64,000 nt of DNA from UMGS1519 sp050951095 (GCA_050951095.1 JBMNIQ010000003.1:488762-552761), one strand, 5' to 3'. Positions 43,581-52,267 are shown, counted from the first letter of the stretch. Notes: generated from the sequence alone by a model not told the origin. Made by a program: numbers and translations.

Positions 43581-44990
43581 ATGAGAGGGGATATGGAAGC
43601 ATCCAGCTATTGGCTCAAGGATGCGCCCGTCATGAAGGCCATAGCCCATATGGCCATACCCATGATGCTGGCTATGGCGGCCACGACCATCTACATGTTC
43701 ACCGATACGCTCTTCATCGGGCAACTGGGGGATACGGATGCGCTGGCTGCGGTGCCGCTCTGCATACCGTTCACATCGCTGGTGCTTGCCATCTCGAACT
43801 TCATCGAGGTCGGCGTATGCACGCTCGTTTCCCGGTCCATCGGCAACGGCGACGGGGACAAAGCGCGGCGCGCTTCGGCGTTCGGCATCAAATGGGCATT
43901 TATCGCCGGTGTCATTCTTACGGTATTGTCGCTGGTATTCATGGATCCGCTGCTTACCGTGCTCGGCGCGAATGGATCGGTGCGCACGCAAACGGCGGCA
44001 TACCTTTCTTTCTATTGCCTGGGCGCGCCGATCATCGTGCTGAACATGGTCTGTTCTCAGCTTGTGCGCAGCATCGGCCGTTCGAAGGAGTCGATGGTGG
44101 GTTTTGTGGGGAGCGCTCTCGCGAATATTGCGCTTGACCCGCTTTTCATCTTCGCGTTCGGCTTCGGTGTTCGCGGTGCGGCAATCGCCACCGTGGTATC
44201 GAACGGATTGGCGGTTGCCTACTATCTGTTCTACATCAGGAAGAGCGACGTGCTGTGCATTTTCAACGCCGGCGGGGGACTGTCCGCACAGGAGGTTGCC
44301 GAGGTTTCCAAAGTAGGTATCTCGGCAACGCTCATGGCTGCCCTTATGGGGTTGAGCTCGCTCGTCTTCAACAACGTGGCTATCATCTACGGAGCGGCAG
44401 TGGTGGCGGCCTTCGGCATTGCTCAGAATGTCGTGCAGTTGCTCGACCTGGTGGCGATGGGCCTGTACGAAGGCGTGGTTCCGCTTATCGGAGGAGCCTA
44501 TGGAGCGGGTAACCGTACGCGTCTGAAAGCCATCTTGGTCCGGACTGCACTTCTCATCCTTGCGTTTTCGGCGGTGGGTTGCATTCTGGTTATCGCAGGT
44601 CAAGACACCATCCTTTCGTGGTTCACGCAGGATGGCATGGTTCTTGAGGTCGGGAAGCTGATTTTGACGGCTCAGGTTCTGTCGATGATATTCGAGGCGG
44701 GAACCGGCCTCATCACGAGCACGTTCCAAGGATGCGGCAAAGGTCTGGCTGCCAATATCATGGCCGTCGGCAAGGGCTTCATCACAATGGCATGCATCGT
44801 GTGCGGCAACTTGCTGTTCGGTCTCGATGGCGTCGTGCGGTCGCTGCTTGCGAGCGCAGCATCGACGTTCCTGCTCGGCGTGATTGTCGCAGGTTTCACA
44901 GTGCGCGGCGTGAAGAAGCCGAAGGGGTCGAAAGAGTTCGCGAAGCAGCCTTGCCCTGCCGTCCCGGAAAAGAGCGGGGGAGCTGCTTAA
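43581..44990 (+). CDS. MATE family efflux transporter
   Basis: 469 residues, 12 helices in two halves. The N-terminus (MKAIAHMAIPMMLAMAATTI, then FTDTLFIGQLGDTDALAAV) and the second-half GLYEGVVPLIGGAYGAGNR are typical MATE motifs of the DinF/NorM-like bacterial group. Exports cationic drugs against Na+ or H+. Directly behind its probable MarR regulator. GGAAGGAGGTTCTC precedes the ATG. A terminator follows at 45029. Confidence 0.93.
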   Translation: MRGDMEASSYWLKDAPVMKAIAHMAIPMMLAMAATTIYMFTDTLFIGQLGDTDALAAVPLCIPFTSLVLAISNFIEVGVCTLVSRSIGNGDGDKARRASAFGIKWAFIAGVILTVLSLVFMDPLLTVLGANGSVRTQTAAYLSFYCLGAPIIVLNMVCSQLVRSIGRSKESMVGFVGSALANIALDPLFIFAFGFGVRGAAIATVVSNGLAVAYYLFYIRKSDVLCIFNAGGGLSAQEVAEVSKVGISATLMAALMGLSSLVFNNVAIIYGAAVVAAFGIAQNVVQLLDLVAMGLYEGVVPLIGGAYGAGNRTRLKAILVRTALLILAFSAVGCILVIAGQDTILSWFTQDGMVLEVGKLILTAQVLSMIFEAGTGLITSTFQGCGKGLAANIMAVGKGFITMACIVCGNLLFGLDGVVRSLLASAASTFLLGVIVAGFTVRGVKKPKGSKEFAKQPCPAVPEKSGGAA

Positions 44991-45028
44991 TAATCGATTC
45001 GCAACAATTCATTCCCTTCTGCATACTG

Positions 45029-45070
45029 CGCCCCTTCGCCTCCGTCTTGCCGGAAGCGAAGGGGCGTTCC
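45029..45070 (+). terminator. terminator after MATE gene
   Basis: CGCCCCTTCGC (45029-45039) pairs with GCGAAGGGGCG (45056-45066), followed by TTCCT. Confidence 0.75.
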
Positions 45071-45142
45071 TGAGCGGTATTGCGCGTTTGTTATTCCGGC
45101 TACGAAGCGGTAACGGCCCGCAGATGCGATGACCGCCGAACG

Positions 45143-45679
45143 CTATTCGACGATATATGCTGCCACGATTTCGCCGTAGTAAGCGGTGTGGTAATCGCGG
45201 TTCGCGCCGTGGTATGTGCCATCTACATCCTGCGGGTAGAACTTCTGATTGTTCTCCTGAGTGATTTCCTCCGCGTCCTGCTTCTGCTTGTAGATGACCC
45301 GGCATTCCAAGGTCAGCGGCAGCTCTTTGATTGCCGGGACGGAAATCTCCTCCGGCTCCTCGAGCGTGAGCCCGGCTCGTGCGATCTTGTCCGTGTCACG
45401 ACCGGTCTTCGTACCGCAGATGCCGAGTATCCTTCGGTCGAAGTCACCGATGGGAATGTTGATTGTGAACTCGGGATTTTCCTCCAGAAACGTCCGCGTC
45501 AGGCGGTTCTCCCTCACGAAGACCGTGAAGATGGGCTTCGCCCATTCGATCCCCAGCTCTCCCCAAGAGATCGTCATGGTGTTGACCTTGCCGTTCGACT
45601 TCGTGGTCAGCAGAACGCCTTTCTGAAGTTTGCTCAAAATTGTTCCAGCATAGTCCCATACATTGATGTTCGTTTTCAT
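45143..45679 (-). CDS. flavin reductase family (FMN-binding split barrel) protein
   Basis: 178 residues from MKTNINVWDYAGTILSKLQK. NTMTISWGELGIEWAKPIFT and VRENRLTRTFLEENPEFTIN are motifs of the flavin reductase-like split barrel. The late GANRDYHTAYYGEIVAAYIV is typical of Coriobacteriia/clostridial members. AAGGAGTGAAC gives a strong ribosome site, which decides against the longer frame. Divergent from an HxlR regulator that likely controls it. Confidence 0.9.
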   Translation of the reverse strand: MKTNINVWDYAGTILSKLQKGVLLTTKSNGKVNTMTISWGELGIEWAKPIFTVFVRENRLTRTFLEENPEFTINIPIGDFDRRILGICGTKTGRDTDKIARAGLTLEEPEEISVPAIKELPLTLECRVIYKQKQDAEEITQENNQKFYPQDVDGTYHGANRDYHTAYYGEIVAAYIVE

Positions 45680-45713
45680 GTTCACTCCTTGCGTTCGGTA
45701 TGCTTCCATGAAA

Positions 45714-45739
45714 TACTTGCTCATGCCTTTGAGCAAGTA
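45714..45739. promoter_or_regulatory. HxlR operator between divergent genes
   Basis: TACTTGCTC-ATGCCTTT-GAGCAAGTA, perfect 9-8-9 inverted repeat, central in the 100-bp divergent spacer. HxlR-type proteins usually bind this kind of TACTTxC dyad. Confidence 0.65.
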
Positions 45740-45780
45740 CGCACTAATTTGGTAGATACTATCTTTTAGGAAAGAATGAC

Positions 45781-46167
45781 ATGACCAGGGAATCCAATGC
45801 TGCTGTTGCTGCTGGTTCAAGTGCTGATGCCGGCAACGCGAAAGAGGTTGATATCCGTCCGTTCGCCTATGCGATCTCGTTGATCGATGGCAAATGGAAG
45901 ATGCATATCCTGTTCTGGCTGTGGAAGAGAGGCGTATTGCGATACGGCGAGCTGAAACGCGCACTGGGAAACGTGACGCACAAGATGCTGTCGAATCAGC
46001 TGAAGCAGCTGGAGGCCGACGGCTTGGTCTACCGGCACGAGTACCCGCAGGTTCCCCCGAAAGTGGAGTACAGCCTTACCGAAACGGGGAAAAGCCTCAT
46101 GCCCATCCTGCAGCAGATTTGCGACTGGGGCACGAAGCATATTCCAAGCGATACGAAAGACGCTTAG
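45781..46167 (+). CDS. HxlR family winged-helix regulator
   Basis: 128 residues. SLIDGKWKMHILFWLWKRGV is the HxlR start, followed by LSNQLKQLEADGLVYRHEYP and the wing VEYSLTETGKSLMP. The N-terminal 25 residues are Ala/Ser-rich and poorly conserved. There is no obvious redox Cys pair beyond one near the C-terminus. Divergent from the flavin reductase gene. Confidence 0.92.
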   Translation: MTRESNAAVAAGSSADAGNAKEVDIRPFAYAISLIDGKWKMHILFWLWKRGVLRYGELKRALGNVTHKMLSNQLKQLEADGLVYRHEYPQVPPKVEYSLTETGKSLMPILQQICDWGTKHIPSDTKDA

Positions 46168-46256
46168 ATTGCAAAGGGGCGTAGGCTCTTCGCGGCGGGG
46201 GAACGTTAACCGTCGGCGCGGGCGATGACGCTCCAAGAGGGCGCGCAATAGGAAAG

Positions 46257-46285
46257 GGCGCCCGGGGGTTCCCGAGCGCCTGGTT
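46257..46285. terminator. hairpin between convergent genes
   Basis: GGCGCCCGGG/CCCGAGCGCC stem with one mismatch and loop GGTT, then TGGTTGT. It follows the HxlR gene; weak T-tract. Confidence 0.5.
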
Positions 46286-46371
46286 GTCATGTAATGCGCC
46301 CTGTGAGCCGTCTGAGCGTCATATGGCAGGACGCTCTGCCGCTGGACGCATGCTTTGCGAGCGACGGCTTC

Positions 46372-46632
46372 TTAGTCGATCCGTTCGAACACCAGGTTGC
46401 ACACGGTGCGGTCGCCGCCGCCGAAACCCGCTGAATTCGCCGTCGACTGCGCGAACGTATGCAGACGATAGCCCTGCTCGTACTGCTCGTTGCACAGGTC
46501 TTCGATCTCGCGGAAATTCTTCGACCCCTTGCCGACGAATTTCTCCCTGAGTACGACCTGCATCACCCGGTATTTGCCGTTGCTGTAGCTGATTTTGCCT
46601 TCTTCGTCGTTGAAGGCGTCCATGAATCCCAT
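46372..46632 (-). CDS. small DUF4177-like protein
   Basis: 86 residues from MGFMDAFNDEEG; AAAGGAG six bases upstream decides this start over one six codons earlier. YRVMQVVLREKFVGKG...IEDLCNEQYEQGYRLHTFAQ resembles the beta-strand/helix pattern of DUF4177 (a short protein of unknown role that typically has G-W/Y-x-L). Monocistronic. Low-charge tail GGGDRTVCNLVFERID. Confidence 0.6.
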   Translation of the reverse strand: MGFMDAFNDEEGKISYSNGKYRVMQVVLREKFVGKGSKNFREIEDLCNEQYEQGYRLHTFAQSTANSAGFGGGDRTVCNLVFERID

Positions 46633-47015
46633 AAGCTGCTCCTTTTCCATGATCGGACGCGAAGGATCGACAAGACCATGTGCGCTTTCCGGGCCTTCAA
46701 AGGGTTTTCGGTCCCCTTGAGAGTCTCGGTGCTTTCAGTGCGCACTGCACTGATGGTATAGGGAATATCGTTCTTCCGTCATTGATTCGGGAAACAAATT
46801 CGGGGAGATGGGGAGGGCCTGTTTCATCGCTACTGCGCGTATTGCATTGCGGATGTCGTAGGCGCCGTCTGCTGCTGCGCGTTCAGGAGCGTGAAGGTCC
46901 CCTCCAGGTGGAAGGAGAGCATTGAGACGATCATCTGCTCCGGTGTTGTTTTGCATATTCGCAGACCAAAGCCTAACTTTTGTGGTCAAACCGTGATGGC
47001 TTCTATGCGAGGTCT

Positions 47016-47044
47016 TTGACCGCAGGGGTGGAGTATGTTAATTT
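47016..47044 (+). promoter_or_regulatory. promoter of the leader RNA
   Basis: TTGACC (47016-47021), 17-base spacer, TAATTT (47039-47044). The predicted transcript starts near 47051 and meets a strong terminator at 47142-47187. The rest of 46651-47015 is non-coding with no feature I can name. Confidence 0.55.
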
Positions 47045-47050
47045 ATTTTT

Positions 47051-47187
47051 TCAAATATGTCATCGGAGGACAGTACGCCGTAGCGTAGGGGATCGTAAGC
47101 CGCAGGGCTTGCAGGCCGCCTGTCAGATAAGATGTCGAGTGAGCTCGGTTGCGTCACACCCAAAGGGTGCCGTAACCGAGCTTTTTT
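47051..47187 (+). ncRNA. structured, terminated leader or small RNA
   Basis: About 135 nt. CATC/GATG and GACAG/CTGTC close an outer stem that holds a TACG/CGTA hairpin and a GC-rich one (around GGCTTGCAGGCC). Then comes a strong terminator, AGCTCGGTT...AACCGAGCT with an inner CACCC-AAA-GGGTG hairpin and TTTTTT. The membrane-GNAT gene starts 52 bp downstream and has no other promoter in view, so this could be a riboswitch-like attenuator or an independent sRNA. I match it to no known class with confidence. Confidence 0.5.
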
Positions 47188-47238
47188 GATGCATTGGCAT
47201 GAATGCTCAATCTCGATCAACGGGAAGGGCGGTGCAGG

Positions 47239-49044
47239 ATGCACCCAAGCAGAAGGTTCAAGAGGGCGACGGCTTTCGTCGTGCTGTGCGGCATCATCTC
47301 AATCGTCGCACTTATGGTCAACGAGGCCACCGTAAACGATCAGGCAGTGAGCGTATTCGGTCAGATGGGCCTGCTCTTCGTTGCGAACATGTTGGTGGCC
47401 CTCGTAGCACGATACGCTATCAACCAGGCGGTCTGGCCGTCAGTCCCAAAGCGGGTCGGTGCCGCAATAGTTCTGGTGTTTGCGTCTGCGGCTCTGCTGT
47501 TTGCGGATTACATGCTTGCAGACGCCATCGTAGACAGCGGAGACCCGCTGGAGGATGCCGTTGCGACGCTCGCTGCCGCAACTGTTTGGATCGGCGCGTA
47601 CATCGTTTCATGGAAGCCCTTCCTTCAGAAGGCTGAGAACCGCTACATTGCGGCCGGCATCTCGCTGGCACTGGGCGCCATTGCGTTCTTCCTCTATTTC
47701 CGCTCTCTTTTCGCCAGAGCCTTGTTCGCCGGAGTCGGATGGAAAACGGAGTTCGTCCAATATACGCTCGCATGCATCGCTTTCGCGGCGGCGGCATCGT
47801 CGTTCATGGTTCAGAAAGACGCAAGCGCAGCGCAGAAGAAGCGAGAGGCGACAAGCGGTCTGGGTCAGGCGGAGGTCGAAATCTCCGCATTCGACCCGTC
47901 TACCGATCTTGAGGAAGCGGAGCGTTTCGCCTCGAAGGGGATGCTCTTCGAGGAGGGCATGAAATCGAGTATTGCCGCATGGGCGTACGGGCGCGATACA
48001 GTCTGCGAAGGTATCTTCGGATCGACGAAGATGTACGCGGCACGTTATCACGGCGCGCTTGTAGGTTTGCTTTTCGCGAGTGAAAAGGGAATTCGGAAGC
48101 CGTATGCGAGATCGAGATATGCGCTGTTCCACAAGGCATTTGCATTGTTGGAGGCAATCCGGGGCAGAGCAGACGATGTCGAATCGTTCAATCGTGCGCG
48201 AGCGGCGCTCCTGGAATCCGCCGACGCCCCATGCAATGTCGAGATCCTGCTCTTCCTGACCGATCCGGAGCTTAAGGGCAAGGGCGTCGGTTCGAAGCTT
48301 CTCGATGCTTTCAAACGTGATTTTCCAAACGGCACCGCCCTCCTTTTGGCGGACAACACGCTGCCAACCAGCTATTTCGAAAAACGCGGGTTCTCGCCCG
48401 TGACAGGGGAGTTGTTTGAGACAGGCGTTGAGACAGGGGATGGCGAAGAACAATGCCAGATATTCACGAAGCAGATAGGTGAAACCAGAAAGGACACGAA
48501 TATGACCACGAACGAAGCAAAAGTCACCCTTGAACCGCTGAAGGAGGATGATCGCGAGCAGTTCATCCTTGATAACCAGGAGGCGTTCAACTACGGCGCC
48601 TTGGAGGAATTCGGAATGCGCGACGACACCTTCGAGGAGGATGGCCAAATCATTGCCCGCGAGACCATCGAGGAGTCCATCGACAGCGGTGACGCGTGGC
48701 GCATCGTCGAAGACGGAAAGGTCGTCGGCGGGGCGGTTGTCAGCGTGGACGGCGACCACGGAGAGCTTGATCTGCTGTTCGTGAAGCCCGATGTGCATAG
48801 CAAGGGAGTCGGCTATGCCGCCTGGTGCGCAATTGAGAAGATGTATCCAAACGTCAGAGTATGGGGCCTTGTGACGCCGTATTTCGAGACACGCAACATC
48901 CATTTCTACGTGAACCGGTGCGGTTTCCATATTGTGGAGTTTTTCAATCCCCACCATCCGGAGCCCGATTGGCACGATGGCGAGGGTCCCGCGAATGGCC
49001 GCGGGACAATGGATTTCCGCTTCGAGAAGGTAATGCCGCGGTAG
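47239..49044 (+). CDS. membrane protein fused to two GNAT acetyltransferase domains
   Basis: 601 residues from MHPSRRFKRATAF (GGGAAGGGCGG precedes it; an ATG 12 codons earlier lacks a site). Residues ~10-200 hold five or six membrane helices. Residues ~215-405 are one GNAT domain (FLTDPELKGKGVGSKLLDAF). Residues ~425-601 are a second, different GNAT (LLFVKPDVHSKGVGYAAWCA). The second begins at an internal Met (base 48502) preceded by AGAAAGGACACGAAT, which looks like the old ribosome site of a once separate gene. Function unknown; one or both enzymes may be tethered to the membrane. Confidence 0.8.
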   Translation: MHPSRRFKRATAFVVLCGIISIVALMVNEATVNDQAVSVFGQMGLLFVANMLVALVARYAINQAVWPSVPKRVGAAIVLVFASAALLFADYMLADAIVDSGDPLEDAVATLAAATVWIGAYIVSWKPFLQKAENRYIAAGISLALGAIAFFLYFRSLFARALFAGVGWKTEFVQYTLACIAFAAAASSFMVQKDASAAQKKREATSGLGQAEVEISAFDPSTDLEEAERFASKGMLFEEGMKSSIAAWAYGRDTVCEGIFGSTKMYAARYHGALVGLLFASEKGIRKPYARSRYALFHKAFALLEAIRGRADDVESFNRARAALLESADAPCNVEILLFLTDPELKGKGVGSKLLDAFKRDFPNGTALLLADNTLPTSYFEKRGFSPVTGELFETGVETGDGEEQCQIFTKQIGETRKDTNMTTNEAKVTLEPLKEDDREQFILDNQEAFNYGALEEFGMRDDTFEEDGQIIARETIEESIDSGDAWRIVEDGKVVGGAVVSVDGDHGELDLLFVKPDVHSKGVGYAAWCAIEKMYPNVRVWGLVTPYFETRNIHFYVNRCGFHIVEFFNPHHPEPDWHDGEGPANGRGTMDFRFEKVMPR

Positions 49045-49098
49045 TCCGCTTGCCCCTGTCTGAATGATTATTTGAGACTCCCCATAAGCTACGCAGAA

Positions 49099-49135
49099 AC
49101 TGCCCCGTTCACTCCTTGGGAATGAACGGGGCAGT
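49099..49135 (+). terminator. strong terminator hairpin
   Basis: ACTGCCCCGTTCA/TGAACGGGGCAGT, perfect 13-bp stem, loop of 11 bases, 55 bp after the GNAT fusion gene. It is the last chromosomal-type feature before the cassette array. Confidence 0.75.
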
Positions 49136-49189
49136 GTGATAGATGCTGCTTGTTGCTACTGCATACTGGGAGAGCGCACTGGTTGGGTT

Positions 49190-49515
49190 ATTGCCGCTCG
49201 ATAATGAAAGGGGGCACTTTCCACAGTTCCAACCCAGGTAGCGACCTGGTATTTTCTTCATGTTGGGAAAGGGCTCGAAATCGCAGTACCATCCTACGCC
49301 TGAAGTAGTTGCCGGTATTGCACGAAGGCTGCTCCCATTGCATAATCACATGAGCCGTTTTCGTACAGGCAGTATAGTGTTTGACCAGCTGCTCTTGACA
49401 CTCTGCGTTCTCGGAAGACGCGTAGTCGCTGTGTGGTCGCATCACGGGATTATTTTCTGCAGACCGAAGAGCAACATGCCTGACCTGCGGATACGTATTC
49501 CCTCCGCTTCCCATG
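49190..49515. repeat. att-like core (degenerate) and end-repeat, left edge of the array
   Basis: ATTGCCGCTCGATAATGAAA matches the core of 52255 with three changes in 13. The next ~150 bp match 52268-52450 (GAAATCGCAGTACCAYC, AGTAGTTGCCGGTA). From about 49430 to 49500 the sequence instead matches the TGTAGTCA-type end at 61590-61650 (GACCGAAGAG, CATG, GACCTGCGGA). So it looks like a mosaic of two end types. No gene is seen in 49140-49557. Confidence 0.65.
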
Positions 49516-49557
49516 AGTATAGAATTCACCTGTCCGGAAAGCGCACCGCAGGCGGCT

Positions 49558-50871
49558 CTAATCGCGCAGGGCCCGAGGCAGCGGGAGGTAGGCGCCCAGA
49601 TAGACGGCGGCGATCATCCAGACGGCCCCCTCGAGCGGGAAGCAGAGCAGGAGCAGCCCGACTACGAGGAGCGGCCTTCTGACCACGCCGGCGACGAAGA
49701 CGCCGCAGGTCACGACCACGCAGAAGACGGGGTCGGCCCCCGTGAGCGCCGCGAGCCCGTAGCCGCAGGTCACGCCGATGAAGATGCAGGGGAAGAAATG
49801 GCCTCCGCGCCAGCCGAAGCCCAGGCAGAGTGGGGTAGCGACGGCTTTCAAGACCCCGGTTGCAAGCAGGAACCAGGCCGGCAGCGCGCTCCACGTGCCC
49901 ATGAGCGCGGCAGCTTGCTCCTCTCCGGAGAACAACACGTCGGGGAAGAAGAGCCCCAGGGTCCCGAGCGCGGCCCCGCAGAGCGCTGCCTTCAAAACCG
50001 GCCGATCGCCTATCTTGCGCGAGAGCCATGCGGCCGCGACCGTTGCCCCGCGGTATGCAAACACGAGCGCATAGCCGACCGCCGCGAGAAGGAACGCCCA
50101 AGGCACGTCCTGCCAGGAGAAGCTCATGGCTTCGAATCGGGGGAGTCCCATCTGCGCTCCCGTGACGCAGGCGAACAGCCGCAAGCCGAGAAACGCCCCC
50201 AGCACGGCGAGCGCGTAGAGGACGAGCTTCGCGCCGCGGCGGAACGTGAACTGCCGGGGGTCGGGGGCGTCGTCGGAGGCGGGGCGGCAGTGGTCACCCG
50301 CAACGAGACCCGCGAACGGGGCGGCGAAGACCGCGGCGAGCATGGCCGCGATACCCACGTCCCCGAGCGCCCGTGCCCGCAGGCCGGCGCGCTTGAGCCT
50401 GTCGGACACCCAGCTGCACGCGGTGGCCACCAGACCAGCGAGCCCGGCCTCGGGGCCGACCGCGCCGCCGAACACGAGCGGCAGCGCGAAGCCGATAACG
50501 CTTGCCGGGACATGCTCCACCCGGTAGCCGCCGCTCGCGCGCACGGCCGCCATCACGCTGGACAGCGGCTGCGGAGCCCCTCCGAAGCGCGTGGTCCATA
50601 TTCCGATGCAGGCGCCGCCGAGCGTGCAGATGACGACAGCTGTGCACGGCAGGCCGACTGCCTGAGGCAGCACTGCCCACAGCAGGTGCGTGCAGACGGA
50701 AATAAGGAGCATCACCGCGCGGATAGCGAGCGCCGCTGCAAATCCGATTGCGAACGCGAGAACGGCGAGCGCGAGCTTCCACGCGATGTCCCGGCGTCCC
50801 GCGCCCGGGCCGTAGTTGCCCACGTAGCGTGCGGCGCCCGCCGCGGCGCGCTCGGGGGAAGCGTCCTTCAT
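49558..50871 (-). CDS. voltage-gated chloride channel (ClC) family protein
   Basis: 437 residues, ten or more helices. GGAVGPEAGLAGLV corresponds to the ClC G-x-x-G-P-E motif and GWRGGHFFPCIFIG to the G-x-F-x-P motif that lines the anion path. The gating/proton Glu of the GREGP motif appears as GPEAG. Its start overlaps the stop of the upstream K+ channel gene by four bases (ATGA), so the two are translated together. GC content is higher than nearby DNA. First cargo unit of the cassette array. Confidence 0.85.
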   Translation of the reverse strand: MKDASPERAAAGAARYVGNYGPGAGRRDIAWKLALAVLAFAIGFAAALAIRAVMLLISVCTHLLWAVLPQAVGLPCTAVVICTLGGACIGIWTTRFGGAPQPLSSVMAAVRASGGYRVEHVPASVIGFALPLVFGGAVGPEAGLAGLVATACSWVSDRLKRAGLRARALGDVGIAAMLAAVFAAPFAGLVAGDHCRPASDDAPDPRQFTFRRGAKLVLYALAVLGAFLGLRLFACVTGAQMGLPRFEAMSFSWQDVPWAFLLAAVGYALVFAYRGATVAAAWLSRKIGDRPVLKAALCGAALGTLGLFFPDVLFSGEEQAAALMGTWSALPAWFLLATGVLKAVATPLCLGFGWRGGHFFPCIFIGVTCGYGLAALTGADPVFCVVVTCGVFVAGVVRRPLLVVGLLLLCFPLEGAVWMIAAVYLGAYLPLPRALRD

Positions 50872-51293
50872 GCGCGCCTCCTTCGCAGCTCCCTGACCTG
50901 TCTGGAGAGCTCCTGGAGCTCGGCTGCGTCCAACTCGGGGAGATGCTCAAGCCGGTCGACGAACAGCGCGATGCTCTGGTCCCGATGCATGCGCATGACC
51001 TCGCTGCAGTAGTTGACAACGAACGCGGTAAGCACTGCCAGGAAGAAGATGCTCGCAACGCTCAGGACCACGACCACCGTCCGCCCAAGTGCCGTTTTCA
51101 CCAGCACGTCGCCGAACCCGATGGTCGAGACCGTCTCGAAGCAGCACCAGAGCGCATCGCCGATCCCGTCGATACCGGGCTCGAACAGCACCAGCAGCGC
51201 CGCGCATGCCGCGAACACGCAGAGGAAAAGGACCGTGGCGTATCCCAGGTCAGAGCTTTTGAACACGGCGCGGAAAAGCCTGAAATTAAGCAT
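50868..51293 (-). CDS. two-helix potassium channel (Ion_trans_2)
   Basis: 141 residues. Two membrane helices flank the pore loop CFETVSTIGFGDVL, whose TIGFGD is the K+ selectivity filter. A cytoplasmic coiled-coil-like tail with Glu/Leu/Arg repeats follows (LEHLPELDAAELQELSRQVR). There is no RCK domain. It overlaps the ClC gene by ATGA. Joint K+ and Cl- conductance could serve osmotic release or, when activated, membrane depolarisation; function inferred only. Confidence 0.85.
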   Translation of the reverse strand: MLNFRLFRAVFKSSDLGYATVLFLCVFAACAALLVLFEPGIDGIGDALWCCFETVSTIGFGDVLVKTALGRTVVVVLSVASIFFLAVLTAFVVNYCSEVMRMHRDQSIALFVDRLEHLPELDAAELQELSRQVRELRRRRA

Positions 51294-51518
51294 AGGGTTA
51301 CCCTTCGATCGCTAGATGCGGAGGCAGACGAGCGGACGAATCCCACTATAACGGAAACGGGATAACCGCAAACCTGCGGATTTTGCCATCGTCAGCCTGG
51401 CTATCCCGTGCCGCCGAACGGGCGGGCCCTCACAGCCGCTTCGCCCGAATCTCTCGTCGCAATGCGGGGTCTAGGCGATACGGGCACGAGCACGGCTGGG
51501 AGGGGACTATTTCTCTAA

Positions 51519-51665
51519 TGTCGGGCTCGTTCCGACTCGTCGAAGTCGGGCTCCCAGAAGGTTGCACGGGCCCTGAAGGCCTGGAAGCGCATGCGCGACC
51601 GCCTCTCCGCCGGGAAGATCTCCGAGGAGGACTACGAGGCCTGGAAGGCCCACATCAGGGGCTGA
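51519..51665 (+). pseudogene. 3' remnant of an unidentified gene
   Basis: Directly after a TAA, without start codon, the frame encodes SSKSGSQKVARALKAWKRMR then DRLSAGKISEEDYEAWKAHI-RG-stop. The last part resembles SHOCT-like short helices. A clear terminator follows at 51690, which supports that this is the end of a formerly expressed gene. Confidence 0.45.
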
Positions 51666-51689
51666 GGACAAGCGAGAGAGGCAATCGAG

Positions 51690-51713
51690 GGGGCGCGCGA
51701 GCGCCCCTTTTTT
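51690..51713 (+). terminator. intrinsic terminator
   Basis: GGGGCGC-GCGA-GCGCCCC followed by TTTTTT; stands 24 bp after the remnant frame. Confidence 0.85.
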
Positions 51714-51739
51714 CACCAGGATTGCCACTCTCCGGCAAC

Positions 51740-52254
51740 TACTGCGATTCAGAAGCGTTCCAAAAACGTTCGGGGAAGGGTTCTGGGACGCATGGCGAGA
51801 GTGGCTCCAGTGTCTCCGGATGCCGTCTCAGCCCGCCGGAAACGCATCTGGACCCGGTTTCCGGGCGGTTTGTCACTCTTGTCTCCTACCAGCGCAAACG
51901 GTGATTCGGGGCGCCGGAAAGCGGGGTGACTACACGGTGACTACTCTCAAGGCCCTTCGAGGACGGCGCGACCGAAAAACGCGATGGAATCATTCCGTTG
52001 ATATTGGCACGTTTTTGGAACGGTTCGCGCCTAATGCAGACTAATGCCGTCTTTTGCAGGAGATGGACGGGTGTAAAGAGTATTTCCGCAGGTCGTTCCC
52101 AATAAAACAAGCCCCGAAATCGTTTGATTTCGGGGCTTGCGGGCGAATTCCACTCATCTGAAGTTCCGGCGGCTTTGTCCTATTCCCACCACTAGATGCT
52201 AACCACCGCCACTAGACGGGAGGCTTGCAACTAGACGGAACAAAAGCCCACGTC
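51740..52254. repeat. right end-repeat of cassette 1
   Basis: About 200 bp starting near GTTCTGGGACGCATGGCGAG are diverged copies of 60950-61160. At 51927 and 51938 stands the pair TGACTAC-ACGG-TGACTAC, where the 60.9 kb copy has GGTACTG-TACT-GGTACTG at the same distance (about 325 bp) from the core. A terminator at 52109 (AAGCCCCGAAATC, 13-bp stem) follows. Just before the core are three copies of another word, ACTAGAYG (52191, 52211, 52230). Confidence 0.7.
52109..52138. terminator. 13-bp stem terminator-like hairpin in end-repeat
   Basis: AAGCCCCGAAATC (52109-52121) pairs with GATTTCGGGGCTT (52126-52138). No gene precedes it closely on either strand, but a similar hairpin holds the same place in the end-repeat at 61309. 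Confidence 0.7.
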
Positions 52255-52267
52255 ACTCCCACTCGAT
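52255..52267. other. att-like core, exact copy
   Basis: ACTCCCACTCGAT. On the minus strand the frame across it ends LFFIIEWE-stop. The same 13 bases recur at 61463. It marks the junction between cassette 1 and cassette 2. Confidence 0.65.

Noticed and set aside
47051..47187. NiCo (czcD) riboswitch
   Set aside because: A CCGCCTGTCAGATAAG-like stretch recalled that class, but the conserved GCAGCC core is not there and the downstream gene is not a metal exporter.
49513..51012. 499-codon plus-strand frame
   Set aside because: Antisense to the ClC and K+ channel genes; Glu/Arg/Gly/His-rich with no motif.
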